64,000 bases of DNA from Acidimicrobiaceae bacterium (GCA_016722025.1 JADKGZ010000001.1:186001-250000), one strand, 5' to 3'. Positions 17,965 to 26,223 are shown, counted from the stretch's first letter. Translations and numbers: made by a program. Notes: generated by a model from the letters alone, not told the origin.

Positions 17965-19083
17965 TCAGCCGTTGGCGCGCCACCACTCGACGAGGTGGGC
18001 GGCCGCGGCGAGGTAGAGCCCGGCGAACCCTCGGTCGTCGGCCGCGGCGTGCAGGCAGGCCAGCGTGTACTTCACAAGGTGCGCGTCCTCGTGCAGCGCA
18101 GCGGCCGTGGCCACCTCGCCGGCACTGGCCGGCGCCGCAACCGGGTGGATGCGCTCGGGAAGTGCGGTGGTGCCGTGCGCGAGCCGGAAGCCGAGGGCGA
18201 ACGTGCTCGCCACTGCCAGCGCGGTGCGGGCCTGCACCCCGGCCCCGGCAAGGCCGAGCACGGCCTGCGGCATGGTGAGCGCGTGGCTCCACCCGTACGG
18301 CGCCTGCGACGGGTCGTCGTGCAGCATGCTCCAGGCCGCGATGCGCGTCAAGGTGCGCAGTGCCGCCGGCACGTCGTAGCGGTGTGCCAGCACCGGGCCC
18401 AACAGCAGATCGGCCATCCCCGGCTGCTGCGCCTGCGACATCAGCGGGTGGATGAAGTCGCTGCCCGGTCGGCCGAGCCGGGGCGCTGCGCGCAGCGCGT
18501 CGTACAGCCCACCGGCGTCTCCGTTGCCGACGATCGATCGGTACCAGTCGATCTGCCACGCAGGTTGCGCCGCCAACGAGCGCAACGGCCCGCGCAGCAG
18601 TGTGCGAGGCAGCGACGGGTCGCGCAGCAGCAGCGCCATGGCAATCGGTGCATGACCCGCTGCGGCCAGCGATGGCACCAGCGCCTCACCGACCAGACCG
18701 ACCACCTCCGCCGCGCTCCACTGCGGAAGCCATGCCGACGCCATCGAGTCGACCAGGTGCTGATCGCCCGCCGCGACCGCCGCAACGAGCGCGGCCGCGT
18801 TCGGCGGGCCAGGTGGCAGTGGCGGCGGCACAGCGACCGGATCGCCGGCTGCCTCGTACTGCTCGACGAGCCACTCGATCATCGCCAGCGCAGCATCGCG
18901 GCGATCCGGTGGCACGAACGCCAACAGCTGCACCCGAGCCATCAGCTCCAGCGGCGCGTGCAACACGAACGAGTCGGCGGGAGCAGCCTTCGGCACCGAA
19001 AGGGCAGCGGACGCAGCGCCGATGAGGCGGCTGACGCCGACGACTGGTCGTTGAGTGAAGGAGGTCGTGGAGGGGGAGGACAT
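17965..19083 (-). CDS. questin oxidase-like helical protein
   Basis: 372 residues, mostly alpha-helical and rich in Ala, with no signal peptide. The distribution of histidines (HAPLELMARVQLL near 43, YGWSHALTMPQAVLG near 265, EDAHLVKYTLACLHAA near 345) resembles the questin oxidase family, whose fungal members open anthraquinone rings. The match is by memory of motif pattern only. The gene diverges from soxR across 60 bp. SoxR proteins in actinobacteria answer to redox-active quinones and phenazines, so a quinone-modifying enzyme as its target would make sense. That functional link is inference. Confidence 0.5.
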   Translation of the reverse strand: MSSPSTTSFTQRPVVGVSRLIGAASAALSVPKAAPADSFVLHAPLELMARVQLLAFVPPDRRDAALAMIEWLVEQYEAAGDPVAVPPPLPPGPPNAAALVAAVAAGDQHLVDSMASAWLPQWSAAEVVGLVGEALVPSLAAAGHAPIAMALLLRDPSLPRTLLRGPLRSLAAQPAWQIDWYRSIVGNGDAGGLYDALRAAPRLGRPGSDFIHPLMSQAQQPGMADLLLGPVLAHRYDVPAALRTLTRIAAWSMLHDDPSQAPYGWSHALTMPQAVLGLAGAGVQARTALAVASTFALGFRLAHGTTALPERIHPVAAPASAGEVATAAALHEDAHLVKYTLACLHAAADDRGFAGLYLAAAAHLVEWWRANG

Positions 19084-19098
19084 GACGGCTACTCTCCA

Positions 19099-19118
19099 CC
19101 TTCAAGTTCTGTTGATGT
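19099..19118. promoter_or_regulatory. possible SoxR operator
   Basis: In the 60-bp gap between the divergent genes, TTCAAGTTCTGTTGAT contains TCAA and TTGA half-sites separated by 6 bp. It loosely recalls the CCTCAAG...CTTGAGG box of actinobacterial SoxR, with several mismatches. Position favours it; sequence support is weak. Confidence 0.35.
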
Positions 19119-19143
19119 CAACCGAAAACCCGGAGCAACCACC

Positions 19144-19635
19144 ATGGCCCGCAAGCAGATCCCCACCGCCCTCCCGAAGGTGCTCACCATCGGGCAGTTG
19201 GCCACTCGCGGTGGAATCGCAGCGAGCGCGCTGCGTTTCTACGAGAGCCAGGGGCTGCTGGAGTCGAGCCGGGTCGACCACAACCAGCGCCGCTACGACC
19301 GCGACGCGCTGCGCCGAGTGGCGTTCATCCGCGCCGCGCAACGAGTGGGCCTGAGCCTGGACGAGATCAAGCAGGCGCTCGACAGCCTGCCCGAGGGCCG
19401 CACGCCCACCGCCGCCGACTGGGAGAGCCTGGCCGGCGGGTGGCAGGCCCAGATCGCCGAGCGCATCCGGCTGCTCGAGCGCTTGCGCGACGACCTCGGC
19501 TCGTGCATCGGCTGCGGCTGCCTCAGCCTCGAGAACTGCGCGCTCTACAACCCCGACGACGCCGCCTACCTGCTGGGCCATGGCGCGCAGTACTTGAAGG
19601 GCCGCACACCCGCCGACGCCGGCGTGGAGCTGTGA
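19144..19635 (+). CDS. soxR: redox-sensitive regulator SoxR (MerR family)
   Basis: 163 residues from ATG 19144. An N-terminal MerR winged-helix (LTIGQLATRGGIAASALRFY, NQRRYDRDALRRVAFI) is followed by the dimerisation helix and the cluster motif CIGCGCLSLENC (C121, C124, C126, C132). This spacing, CX2CXCX5C, binds the [2Fe-2S] centre that senses redox-cycling compounds. It activates target promoters when oxidised. The divergent questin-oxidase-like gene is the obvious local target. Confidence 0.93.
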   Translation: MARKQIPTALPKVLTIGQLATRGGIAASALRFYESQGLLESSRVDHNQRRYDRDALRRVAFIRAAQRVGLSLDEIKQALDSLPEGRTPTAADWESLAGGWQAQIAERIRLLERLRDDLGSCIGCGCLSLENCALYNPDDAAYLLGHGAQYLKGRTPADAGVEL

Positions 19636-19737
19636 GGCAGTAGCGCAACCCCCGCCGTCGCGCGAGCCCACGTCGCCGCGGGTGCGTCTTTGGTCGCTAT
19701 CGTGGTTGCGTCTCGTCGTCTCCACGACGGAACCCCC

Positions 19738-19812
19738 GCCCTCGTAGCTCAGGGGATAGAGCGTCGGCCTCCGGAGCCGGATGCGCAAGTTCGAATCTTG
19801 CCGAGGGCGCCA
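19738..19812 (+). tRNA. tRNA-Arg(CCG)
   Basis: A complete cloverleaf can be drawn. The acceptor GCCCTCG pairs with CGAGGGC. The D-arm stem is GCTC/GAGC. The anticodon stem is TCGGC/GCCGG with loop CTCCGGA, anticodon CCG. The T-arm is GCAAG/CTTGC around TTCGAAT. The discriminator G and CCA are encoded. It reads codon CGG, and such genes are frequent integration sites for mobile elements. Confidence 0.97.
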
Positions 19813-19824
19813 TTGGGTTTCTGT

Positions 19825-19852
19825 TGTGATCAGGGCATATGTCCTGATCACA
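19825..19852. repeat. 10-bp hairpin after tRNA-Arg
   Basis: TGTGATCAGG (19825-19834) and CCTGATCACA (19843-19852) are perfect complements around an 8-base loop, 12 bp past the tRNA CCA. There is no U-run, so it may be a processing or termination hairpin or a protein-binding palindrome. Confidence 0.6.
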
Positions 19853-20142
19853 GCGGTGGTCAGTTCACAGCTGTGCCGGGCTGTTCGCCACTTCTACCCG
19901 CCAGTGGTGGGAGGAGATTCGTCTGGCGGGTCTCACCGAGTGGAAACTTCGGCGACTGATGGAACTTGTGGCCTTGCGACAAGCGGTCGGGCCCGCGAAG
20001 GTGGCGGCGTCACGTGAGGCCGTGACCGTTTGGCGTCGTCGGCACCGGTGCCAGGGTTATGGGCGAGCAGCATTGGGTGCCCTGAACGCCACGGTCGGGT
20101 CGGGGTCAGCACACTGGCGGCCTCCTGTGGGACGATTCGGTG
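19853..20142. other. non-coding gap before glycosyltransferase
   Basis: About 290 bp with no frame of coding character and no second copy of the tRNA 3' end. GC content is lower than in flanking genes. No clear promoter could be picked. Confidence 0.4.
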
Positions 20143-21294
20143 ATGCGAGTGTTGGGTGCGTGTTCTCTCGGCGGCGCTGGTCACCTCGAACCACTGCGAC
20201 CACTTCTCGATGCTGCTCAGCGTCGGGGTGCGGACACGTTGGTTGCGGGTCCGCCGGCTATCGCTTCGATGGTTGAGCAGATGGGCTTCCGGGTTGCGGT
20301 CTGCGGCGAGCCGCCCGAGGATGTTGTCGGGCCGATTCGTGAACGTTTGCCGACGGCGCCTGCCGCTGAGGCCTCGGTGCTGGGCAACCGTGAGCTGTTT
20401 GGTCGACTGGCGACAGCGGCCATGCTGCCTGGTCTGGAGCGCATCGTGGCGGGGTGGGGCCCTGACCTTGTTGTGCGAGACCCGTGTGAGTACGCCTCGG
20501 CGGTGATCGGGCATCGTGAGCACATCGCCATGGCGCAGGTGGCGATCGGCCTTGCCGATGTCGAGTGGGGATCGATCGAGGTGGCCTCTGCGGCGCTCGA
20601 AGTCCACCGTTCGGGCCTGACCGACGAAGTCAGACTGACGCCGTACGTGACCCGGTTCCCCGCCTCGCTCGACTCGTCACCGTTTCCTGACACGCGCCGT
20701 TACCGCGAGACCCCCGGGCATCCAATGCCCCTTCCGGATTGGTGGGACGGATCCACTGCTCCATTGCTCTATGTGAGCTTCGGAACGGTCCTGGGCCACA
20801 TGTCGATGGCTGCGACGGCCTATCGAGTCGCGCTCGCCGCTGTCGGCGAACTCGACGCACGGGTGCTCCTCACCGTCGGTCGCCGATTCGACCTCGACCA
20901 GCTCGACGCGATCCCGCACAACGTCCACGTAGAACCCTGGGTCAACCAGCCCGACGTGCTGGCTGAGGCCGACGTCGTCGTTTGTCACGGCGGTTCGGGC
21001 ACAACCTTCGGTGCGTTGGCCGCCGGCGTGCCGCTGGTGATCGCTCCGATGTTCGCCGACCAATTCGCCAACGGCGCCAAAGTGGCTGCCTCTGGCGCAG
21101 GTGTAACCCTGGGCTCCGGCGCTACCGGTGGCCTCCGGCGCCCGCTGAGCTGGGCCGACGGCAGTCCCCTGGCTCAGGCGATCGAGACTGTGCGGCGCGA
21201 CCGCTCCTATCGCCTGGCAGCACATCAGATCGCAACCGAGATGGCTTCCGCCCCCACCATCGATGAACTCCTGATGGACTTGCTGGCTCAATAG
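20143..21294 (+). CDS. glycosyltransferase, GT1/MGT-like
   Basis: 383 residues from ATG 20143 (a GTG directly before it is also in frame). The fold is GT-B: the N-terminal MRVLGACSLGGAGHLEPLRPL resembles the acceptor domain of UDP-glucuronosyl/macrolide glycosyltransferases. The C-terminal domain has PLLYVSFGTVLGH, then HVEPWVNQPDVLAEADVVVC, then HGGSGTTFGALAAGVPLVIAPMFADQ, the nucleotide-sugar signature. The acceptor is unknown; natural products and xenobiotics are common for this group. Codon third positions contain more T than in the housekeeping genes, consistent with an accessory gene next to a tRNA. Confidence 0.85.
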   Translation: MRVLGACSLGGAGHLEPLRPLLDAAQRRGADTLVAGPPAIASMVEQMGFRVAVCGEPPEDVVGPIRERLPTAPAAEASVLGNRELFGRLATAAMLPGLERIVAGWGPDLVVRDPCEYASAVIGHREHIAMAQVAIGLADVEWGSIEVASAALEVHRSGLTDEVRLTPYVTRFPASLDSSPFPDTRRYRETPGHPMPLPDWWDGSTAPLLYVSFGTVLGHMSMAATAYRVALAAVGELDARVLLTVGRRFDLDQLDAIPHNVHVEPWVNQPDVLAEADVVVCHGGSGTTFGALAAGVPLVIAPMFADQFANGAKVAASGAGVTLGSGATGGLRRPLSWADGSPLAQAIETVRRDRSYRLAAHQIATEMASAPTIDELLMDLLAQ

Positions 21295-21317
21295 AACGAA
21301 CCACGCACGGTCTCTGG

Positions 21318-21530
21318 GTGGAGCGCGGTTGGTGCGTCATCGGGTTGCTCGTCCTCGACGTTGAATGGGTCACTCAGCTCTCCGTGGACCCGTCGGATCG
21401 GCGTCAGGGGCTGGGAAGCGCGCTGCTCGAGCGGGCAAAGGAGCGGTCACCCGATGGGCTGGATCTGTGGACGTTCGAGCTGCACGTCGGTTCACAACCG
21501 CCCGGCACGTCGAGGTGTCGACCGGTCGAC
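21318..21530 (+). pseudogene. GNAT acetyltransferase remnant
   Basis: The translated stretch VIGLLVLDVEWVTQLSVDPSD followed by RRQGLGSALLERA is motif A (acetyl-CoA loop RRQGLG) of a GNAT acetyltransferase. There is no N-terminal domain before it. After LDLWTF the frame loses the expected C-terminal ARxFYxxHGF segment; traces of it (ARHVEV) appear in another frame. Only about 50 residues remain, so it should be inactive. Confidence 0.6.
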
Positions 21531-21535
21531 AGCGC

Positions 21536-22033
21536 CTATGTGGTGCTCGACGGCGGTTGCTGTTCGTCGCCGAAGGAGAGCCCGCAATCGTCGACGGCGT
21601 ACTGGACGATGGCGGGCGTGAGGGTGTGTGAGGTGTCGATGGCGAGCTGCGTGCCCTGTGGTGTGCTGAACACGATGTTGAGGTTGAAGTCGACGGTGCT
21701 GAGGTAGCGGACGTACTCGTCATAGGCGGTCTTGTAAGCCGCGACGTCGCCGGCGATGGCGGCGGGCGCCGCGGTGTTGGCCTGCTCGAACCAGCCTGCC
21801 GCTTCGGTGAAGGTCGCCTTGGTCTCCGTCGGGCTCGAGTCGTCGGTCGGGGAAAGCAGGACGATCAGGTGGGCCATCGCCTCGCAGAACCCGCCTTCGG
21901 TGGGGTTCGCGGCGGTCCCGGTTGCTGCAGTGGCGGCAGCGGTGTTGGTGCCGGCGTTCTCGTTGTCGCCACACGCGCCAGTCGTGGCGCACAGCACGAC
22001 CGACACGACGACGAGACGCAGGCGCGGTCTCAC
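21536..22033 (-). CDS. small exported lipoprotein-like protein
   Basis: 165 residues from a GTG at 22033 that overlaps the stop of the gene before it (GTGA). A hydrophobic N-terminus (LRLVVVSVVLC) ends near TTGACGDNEN, a loose lipobox. A Thr/Ala-rich linker and a roughly 120-residue helical domain with two cysteines follow (FCEAMAHL and DDCGLSFGDE). No family recognised. It is the last gene of a PadR-controlled coupled operon, so it probably acts with the membrane protein. Confidence 0.65.
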   Translation of the reverse strand: MRPRLRLVVVSVVLCATTGACGDNENAGTNTAAATAATGTAANPTEGGFCEAMAHLIVLLSPTDDSSPTETKATFTEAAGWFEQANTAAPAAIAGDVAAYKTAYDEYVRYLSTVDFNLNIVFSTPQGTQLAIDTSHTLTPAIVQYAVDDCGLSFGDEQQPPSSTT

Positions 22034-22611
22034 GTGGGGATCGCTCGCGAGTGGCGTTGGGCGAGGCGGGCGATGCCGAGCAGCACGCCGGTTCCGGTGG
22101 CCACGAAGGCGACCAGGAGGGCGAGCATCATGACCTCCCATGCCTCGACTCCGAAGCCGGCGCCGACGATGACTGCGACGATGATGCACGGGCCGGCGAG
22201 CACGAGCTTCCACCAGCCGTCCGTCGAGAGCTTGGCGCCGATCGGCCCGGACCGTTTCCAGGCAACGGCAGCGATCGTGCCGGCGACGACGGCGATACAC
22301 AAGCCGATGACGACGATCGCGATGTTGCTGCCCCCGAGTATTGCAAACAGCAGCCCGCCGGCGGCGAGTGCGGTGAAGAGCAGCGGGATGAGGTGGGTCG
22401 ATGGTCGGTTCATGCGTGCCTCCAAGTGTTGGGTCGGGATCGTGATGGCGAGGTCGAGAGTGCAGCGGGCACCGACCAGCCATGCCGGTTCGTCGCTGCA
22501 CTGCTCGCGTAGGAGCTGCACCATGTCGGTGCCGTACTCGTCGCGGAACTCGCGCGGGTAGAGGCGCAGCAGCGAGCGGTAGACGCGCACCGTCGCCCGG
22601 TCCCCGTTCAT
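22030..22611 (-). CDS. membrane protein with permease-prefix-like N-terminus
   Basis: 193 residues. Residues 1-65 (VYRSLLRLYPREFRDEYGTDMV) match the cytoplasmic prefix found on many permease proteins and PadR-linked membrane proteins. Four hydrophobic segments follow between about 72 and 180. The start overlaps the PadR stop (ATGA). Function unknown; PadR-linked pairs of this sort often respond to envelope stress or to antibiotics. Confidence 0.65.
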   Translation of the reverse strand: MNGDRATVRVYRSLLRLYPREFRDEYGTDMVQLLREQCSDEPAWLVGARCTLDLAITIPTQHLEARMNRPSTHLIPLLFTALAAGGLLFAILGGSNIAIVVIGLCIAVVAGTIAAVAWKRSGPIGAKLSTDGWWKLVLAGPCIIVAVIVGAGFGVEAWEVMMLALLVAFVATGTGVLLGIARLAQRHSRAIPT

Positions 22612-22949
22612 GCCGGTGCCCCACCGGCCAGGTGACCGGCTACCCGGTGCACCAGCGTTTGCAAGCGGGCGAGCTCGGCAAGTGCCACCGCCCGGCCATT
22701 GGGGGTCAGTTCGTAGTAGCGGCGGCGCTCGGTGTCGGTGTGGGCGGCGCGGTCGGTCGTCTCGATGATGAGACCGTCGTCGACGAGCCGGTTCAGCGTC
22801 CCGTACAGGGTGCCCGGGCCCATCTTCACTGCACCGTCGCTGAGTTCGCCCACCCGTCGCATCAATGCGTAGCCGTGGAGCTCACCTTCGAGAAGGGCGA
22901 GCACGATGTGGAGCGAGGCGGCCGGGAGCGGCTTCGAAGTGCGCTTCAT
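22608..22949 (-). CDS. PadR family transcriptional regulator
   Basis: 113 residues from ATG 22949. It is a small single-domain PadR. Its winged helix has LHIVLALLEGELHGYALMRRV and GTLYGTLNRLVDDGLI, and the wing ends RRRYYELTPNGRAVA. The C-terminal dimerisation helix is short. It is the first gene of a three-gene operon with 4-bp overlaps, and probably represses that operon. Confidence 0.9.
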   Translation of the reverse strand: MKRTSKPLPAASLHIVLALLEGELHGYALMRRVGELSDGAVKMGPGTLYGTLNRLVDDGLIIETTDRAAHTDTERRRYYELTPNGRAVALAELARLQTLVHRVAGHLAGGAPA

Positions 22950-22956
22950 AGTCGAA

Positions 22957-22967
22957 GTATGATATAC
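22957..22967. promoter_or_regulatory. dyad upstream of padR
   Basis: GTAT-GAT-ATAC, a perfect short dyad, starts 8 bp upstream of the padR start, in an AT-rich patch unlike its surroundings. A plausible PadR autoregulatory site. Confidence 0.35.
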
Positions 22968-23091
22968 CGATTTCCGATAGTCAAGGGCTTGCCGGGTAGG
23001 TGGACCAGCGGACCAATCGCAGCCGCCTGCGGCACCCAACCCAACCCAACCCATCGCGCAGACTGGCGGGCAGACCCGACCCAGGCTGGTG

Positions 23092-23697
23092 TCAGCGGGC
23101 GTCGCGGACCGCGCGCTCGACTGCCTCGGCAGCGAGACGCGCAGCGCGCTCGATGGGGATCTCGAGGACATCGAGGAACTCGAAGAGAGCCGAGGAGGAC
23201 ACAACGAGCAGCGTCGTGTCCACGATGTCGTCGACACGTTCATCGTCGAGCCCCGGTGTCTCGCGGAGCAGAAGGGCACGGGTGACGTCGCGAAAGAACG
23301 GAATGCGGGCGCGGCGGATCGCCGCCCCGCTCGGGCTCGTGTGTTGCGCGCGGATCAGAGCCTCTTGGTCGAGTAGTGCTCGCCACGCTTCTTCGAGCCA
23401 TGCGTGGAGGTCGATCAGGTCGAACTCGGCGGCGGGCAGGTTCGATGCGGCAACTCGGTCGCCGACCGCTGCGACTGCGTCGACGACGTGCTGTCGCGAG
23501 GGGAAGTAGCGATAGAGCGTCCGCAACGAGACTCCCGACGCGGCTGCCACTTCGGGCATCGTGAAGTCACACGTTCCGCTGGCGCCGACAAGATCGACGA
23601 CGGCGTCAAGGATTCGGACGCGAGTCCGTTCAGCGTTCTCGGCGCGGATGCTGCGAGGCGGCAACGGCGGTGCAAGCTCAGGCGGTCGGGTAGTCAC
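23092..23697 (-). CDS. TetR family transcriptional regulator
   Basis: 201 residues from GTG 23697. The N-terminal DNA-binding domain (RVRILDAVVDLVG, FTMPEVAAASGVSLRTLYRYF) is typical TetR/AcrR. The ligand domain (residues about 75-200) is helical and not assignable. It diverges from an SRPBCC gene over 48 bp that hold a clear palindrome, so it most likely represses itself and that gene. Confidence 0.9.
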   Translation of the reverse strand: MTTRPPELAPPLPPRSIRAENAERTRVRILDAVVDLVGASGTCDFTMPEVAAASGVSLRTLYRYFPSRQHVVDAVAAVGDRVAASNLPAAEFDLIDLHAWLEEAWRALLDQEALIRAQHTSPSGAAIRRARIPFFRDVTRALLLRETPGLDDERVDDIVDTTLLVVSSSALFEFLDVLEIPIERAARLAAEAVERAVRDAR

Positions 23698-23710
23698 GGC
23701 GCGAGTCTAC

Positions 23711-23739
23711 TTGACATTGTCATGTCATCTTGGCATAGT
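23711..23739 (+). promoter_or_regulatory. promoter with TetR-type operator
   Basis: -35 TTGACA (23711-23716) and -10 CATAGT (23734-23739) are 17 bp apart, and the SRPBCC ATG (23746) follows 6 bp later, so the message would be leaderless. The palindrome TGACAT-TGTC-ATGTCA (23712-23727) covers the -35 and spacer. A second dyad, TGGCA-N6-TGCCA, spans 23731-23746. Confidence 0.65.
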
Positions 23740-23745
23740 CGTGCC

Positions 23746-24207
23746 ATGTTAGAAGTACACGTCGACGTCACCATCCGACGACCGCTTGAGGAGGTGCTGG
23801 CACAGTTCGGCGATGTCGGTGATCACGAACGCAACGGCCATCACCGTGGCGTGAGCTTCCACGTGTTGTCCGAAACCTCGCAGTCGTGTTCGTACTCCCA
23901 AGTGTCCCGCGTCGGGCCTGTACGACTCCGACAGCATTTCGAACTCGACAAGAGCGTTCCGGCCCATCAGGTGAACGCGTTGATCTCTGGTCCGTTCTCA
24001 CCCGGCTCGATCAAGTTCGACATCGTTGCCGACGGTGACAATGGAGCCAACGTCACCGCGACGTTGTGCTCGACTCGACCAGGGCTGACCCAGCTGGCGG
24101 CGCCGCTACTGCGGCGTTCGTTGGCACGTGCCCTCACCCGCAGCCTCGAGGAGGACCGCGACGATCTGGAGTCCGGACGATATGCGTCGAGACTCGGAGC
24201 TACATGA
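23746..24207 (+). CDS. SRPBCC-family protein
   Basis: 153 residues. The pattern MLEVHVDVTIRRPLEEVLAQF, then SFHVLSETSQSCSYSQV, then a long C-terminal helix (RRSLARALTRSLEEDRDDLE) fits the START/SRPBCC (polyketide cyclase-like) fold, a cavity that binds hydrophobic ligands. Whether it is an enzyme or a binder cannot be told. Control by the divergent TetR protein is likely. The next gene begins 26 bp before its end. Confidence 0.7.
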   Translation: MLEVHVDVTIRRPLEEVLAQFGDVGDHERNGHHRGVSFHVLSETSQSCSYSQVSRVGPVRLRQHFELDKSVPAHQVNALISGPFSPGSIKFDIVADGDNGANVTATLCSTRPGLTQLAAPLLRRSLARALTRSLEEDRDDLESGRYASRLGAT

Positions 24208-24826
24208 CGGGTCGCACGTGGTGACGCCCTACGACACCCTCGGCGTTGCTCGCGACGCATCCGATACGGAACTCCGGTCCGCCTACCGCACTCGGGCGAG
24301 GCAGCTCCACCCCGACCTCCGGAGAGACCGAACACCGACGGAACGCGCCGACGACGAACGCGCAATGCAGTGCCTCAACGCAGCGTGGCATGTGCTCCGC
24401 GAGCCCGATCGCCGGCACCGCTACGACCAATCGCTCGACGAGCTCCGAGCCGACGGTCACCACGTCGAGCCCGCCACCGACAACCCGCCAGCGCACGTCG
24501 ACGAACCAACCGGGCCAGCCCGCGTTCGCCCCATCATGGCCCTCCTCGGCGCCTTGCTGGCCTGCACGATCGGCACCGCGTTCGTCCTCCTCCACGAGAC
24601 ATCGAGCCAAACTCCGAGCGAGGGAGTCGGCGCCGTCACCGCCGGCGACTGCGTCACCGTCCGCGGCGGCCACATCAGCGAGATCGTCCCGTGCGACTCA
24701 CCTAATGACGGCCAAGTCATGTCAGAGATCCCCCGCAGCCAAACCTGCGCCACAACACAGCGACTCGTCGACGGCCGAATTGGCGGATCAACCTTCTTCT
24801 GCTTGGACACCACCGGCCGCCCATGA
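24182..24826 (+). CDS. J-domain membrane protein with Septum_form-like outer domain
   Basis: 214 residues from ATG 24182; a GTG near 24218 is an alternative. Residues about 15-85 are a J-domain (YDTLGVARDASDTELRSAYR) with the HPD triad in QLHPDLRRD, which stimulates a DnaK partner. A Pro/Thr linker follows, then one membrane segment (IMALLGALLACTIGTAFVLL). The outer domain has AGDCVTV, VPCDSPNDGQVM and two more cysteines near the end. That pattern resembles the Septum_form/DUF4190-associated domain of actinobacteria. The topology is J-domain inside, cysteine domain outside. Confidence 0.7.
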   Translation: MRRDSELHDGSHVVTPYDTLGVARDASDTELRSAYRTRARQLHPDLRRDRTPTERADDERAMQCLNAAWHVLREPDRRHRYDQSLDELRADGHHVEPATDNPPAHVDEPTGPARVRPIMALLGALLACTIGTAFVLLHETSSQTPSEGVGAVTAGDCVTVRGGHISEIVPCDSPNDGQVMSEIPRSQTCATTQRLVDGRIGGSTFFCLDTTGRP

Positions 24827-24881
24827 AGCGAGACCGGGCACACCACACCACGGACAAGATGGCTCCGTCACCGCATCAGCC

Positions 24882-25049
24882 TCAACGGGACACACCTCGC
24901 CATGACCGGACGCCGATCGGGCCGAGGTAGTCGGTCGCCGCCTCGTGGAGGAGCATCGCTTCCCGTTCCGCATACTCCGGAAGTTCGTTCGTTTCGATAC
25001 CGCCGACATCGAGGCGCGGATCGAAGCCCGCTGCGTCGAGCCGGCGTCG
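24882..25049 (-). pseudogene. possible C-terminal gene remnant
   Basis: A 56-codon open stretch on the minus strand, with GC-rich third positions and ordinary composition (GGIETNELPEYAEREAMLLH), ends at a stop at 24882. It has no start codon at its head, being limited by a stop at 25050. It looks like the tail of a lost gene. I do not recognise the family. Confidence 0.3.
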
Positions 25050-25077
25050 TCACTCGTTGGGCGGGGCACACCAGCCG

Positions 25078-26223
25078 TCAACCGTCGGTGGGCAGGGTGG
25101 CGTTCGGCGGGCGGGCGCCGCCCAGGTCTGGCGTCACGTCGCTGTAGTCGCCCATCGGGTCGGCCGCTTGTGCAGCAGCTTCGGCGACGGCTTGGTCGAC
25201 CACGTCACTGAGGTTGGCCCACGAGATCTGGCCGGCCACTTGACGGGCCTGCGCTTCTGCGAACATGGCCTCGGCGGTGTCCCAATCGGGGGTCGAGCCC
25301 ACCGACAGCACCATGTTCACCACGTTCACCTGGCCGGCGACGGCCACCGCCAGATAGCCGTCGATCATCGACGTCCACTGCTGGAGCGAGAGGGTGAGAT
25401 CGGCATCTCCGGTCTGCGACATGGCGACGAACCCGTCCGATTCGTCGGAGATGATGATCACCAGATCGCCCGCGGGGTCGTCGACCAGCCACGTCGCCGA
25501 ACTGCTGGTGGTCCACGGATGCAGCACACGCGCAGTCTCCACGTGGAGGGGGTCGTGACACACGGACTGGTTGCGGCACTTGTGAATCCACTCCATCCCG
25601 TCGGGCAACGTCGCGTCATCGAGCGACTGCAGGCAGAACTCGACGTTGCCGGTCGCCGCCGAGAACCCAGCCGCCACCGCCGACTCCACCCAATCGTCGT
25701 CTGCGGAGCACGCGCCGGAGAGGTAGTTCAGCTGCACGCCGTGGGCTTCGATCGCCGCTCGTTGGCGCACGAGCTCGCGGACTCGCGCCTCGCCGGTGAG
25801 GCCCTCCGTGGACTGGTCGCCGGAGTGCTGCGAGATGTTGTGACCGATCGCCGTCATCTCCTCGATGAACATGCTGCCCCAGCGGTCGACCGCCTGCACG
25901 AACGTCGTCGAGAGCTCGAAGTTGAGGATCACGTCGTACGCGACGGCAAGGTCGGAGAGCCGCTCGAGCACCGCCAGGTGGGCGTCGAACTCGCTCTGAT
26001 CTCTCGCTTCGTCGTTGTACCCCTCGACGTGGATGGTGAGGGCCAACTGCAGGATGTCGGTGCCTGCGCTCTGCGCACCGGGCGGCTCGGCCGATGGCGT
26101 CGGCGCAGCGGTTGCAGCCGGTTCGCCGGGCTGGTCGCCGAGGGGCGGCTCGCACGCAGATGCGGAGCACCCCGCCAGAGCGAGCGTGGCGGAGAAGCGG
26201 AGGGCGTTGATGAGGCGTGTCAT
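25078..26223 (-). CDS. lipoprotein with polysaccharide deacetylase-like domain
   Basis: 381 residues. Lipobox LALAGC puts the lipidated cysteine at about 19, and a Pro/Ala linker follows. Residues about 55-330 suggest a NodB-like barrel: LTIHVEGYND (H, E), LSDLAVAYDVILNFELS, IGHNISQHSGDQ and a terminal strand rich in Val. The canonical deacetylase metal triad is not fully evident, so catalysis is uncertain. Paired cysteines (GACSADD, EFCLQS, HKCRNQSVCHD) suggest disulfides outside the membrane. It diverges from the sulP gene. Confidence 0.55.
   Translation of the reverse strand: MTRLINALRFSATLALAGCSASACEPPLGDQPGEPAATAAPTPSAEPPGAQSAGTDILQLALTIHVEGYNDEARDQSEFDAHLAVLERLSDLAVAYDVILNFELSTTFVQAVDRWGSMFIEEMTAIGHNISQHSGDQSTEGLTGEARVRELVRQRAAIEAHGVQLNYLSGACSADDDWVESAVAAGFSAATGNVEFCLQSLDDATLPDGMEWIHKCRNQSVCHDPLHVETARVLHPWTTSSSATWLVDDPAGDLVIIISDESDGFVAMSQTGDADLTLSLQQWTSMIDGYLAVAVAGQVNVVNMVLSVGSTPDWDTAEAMFAEAQARQVAGQISWANLSDVVDQAVAEAAAQAADPMGDYSDVTPDLGGARPPNATLPTDG

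Noticed and set aside
19933..20607. Minus-strand 224-residue frame beside the tRNA
   Set aside because: Arg/His-rich shadow of the glycosyltransferase start and its upstream gap; no motif.
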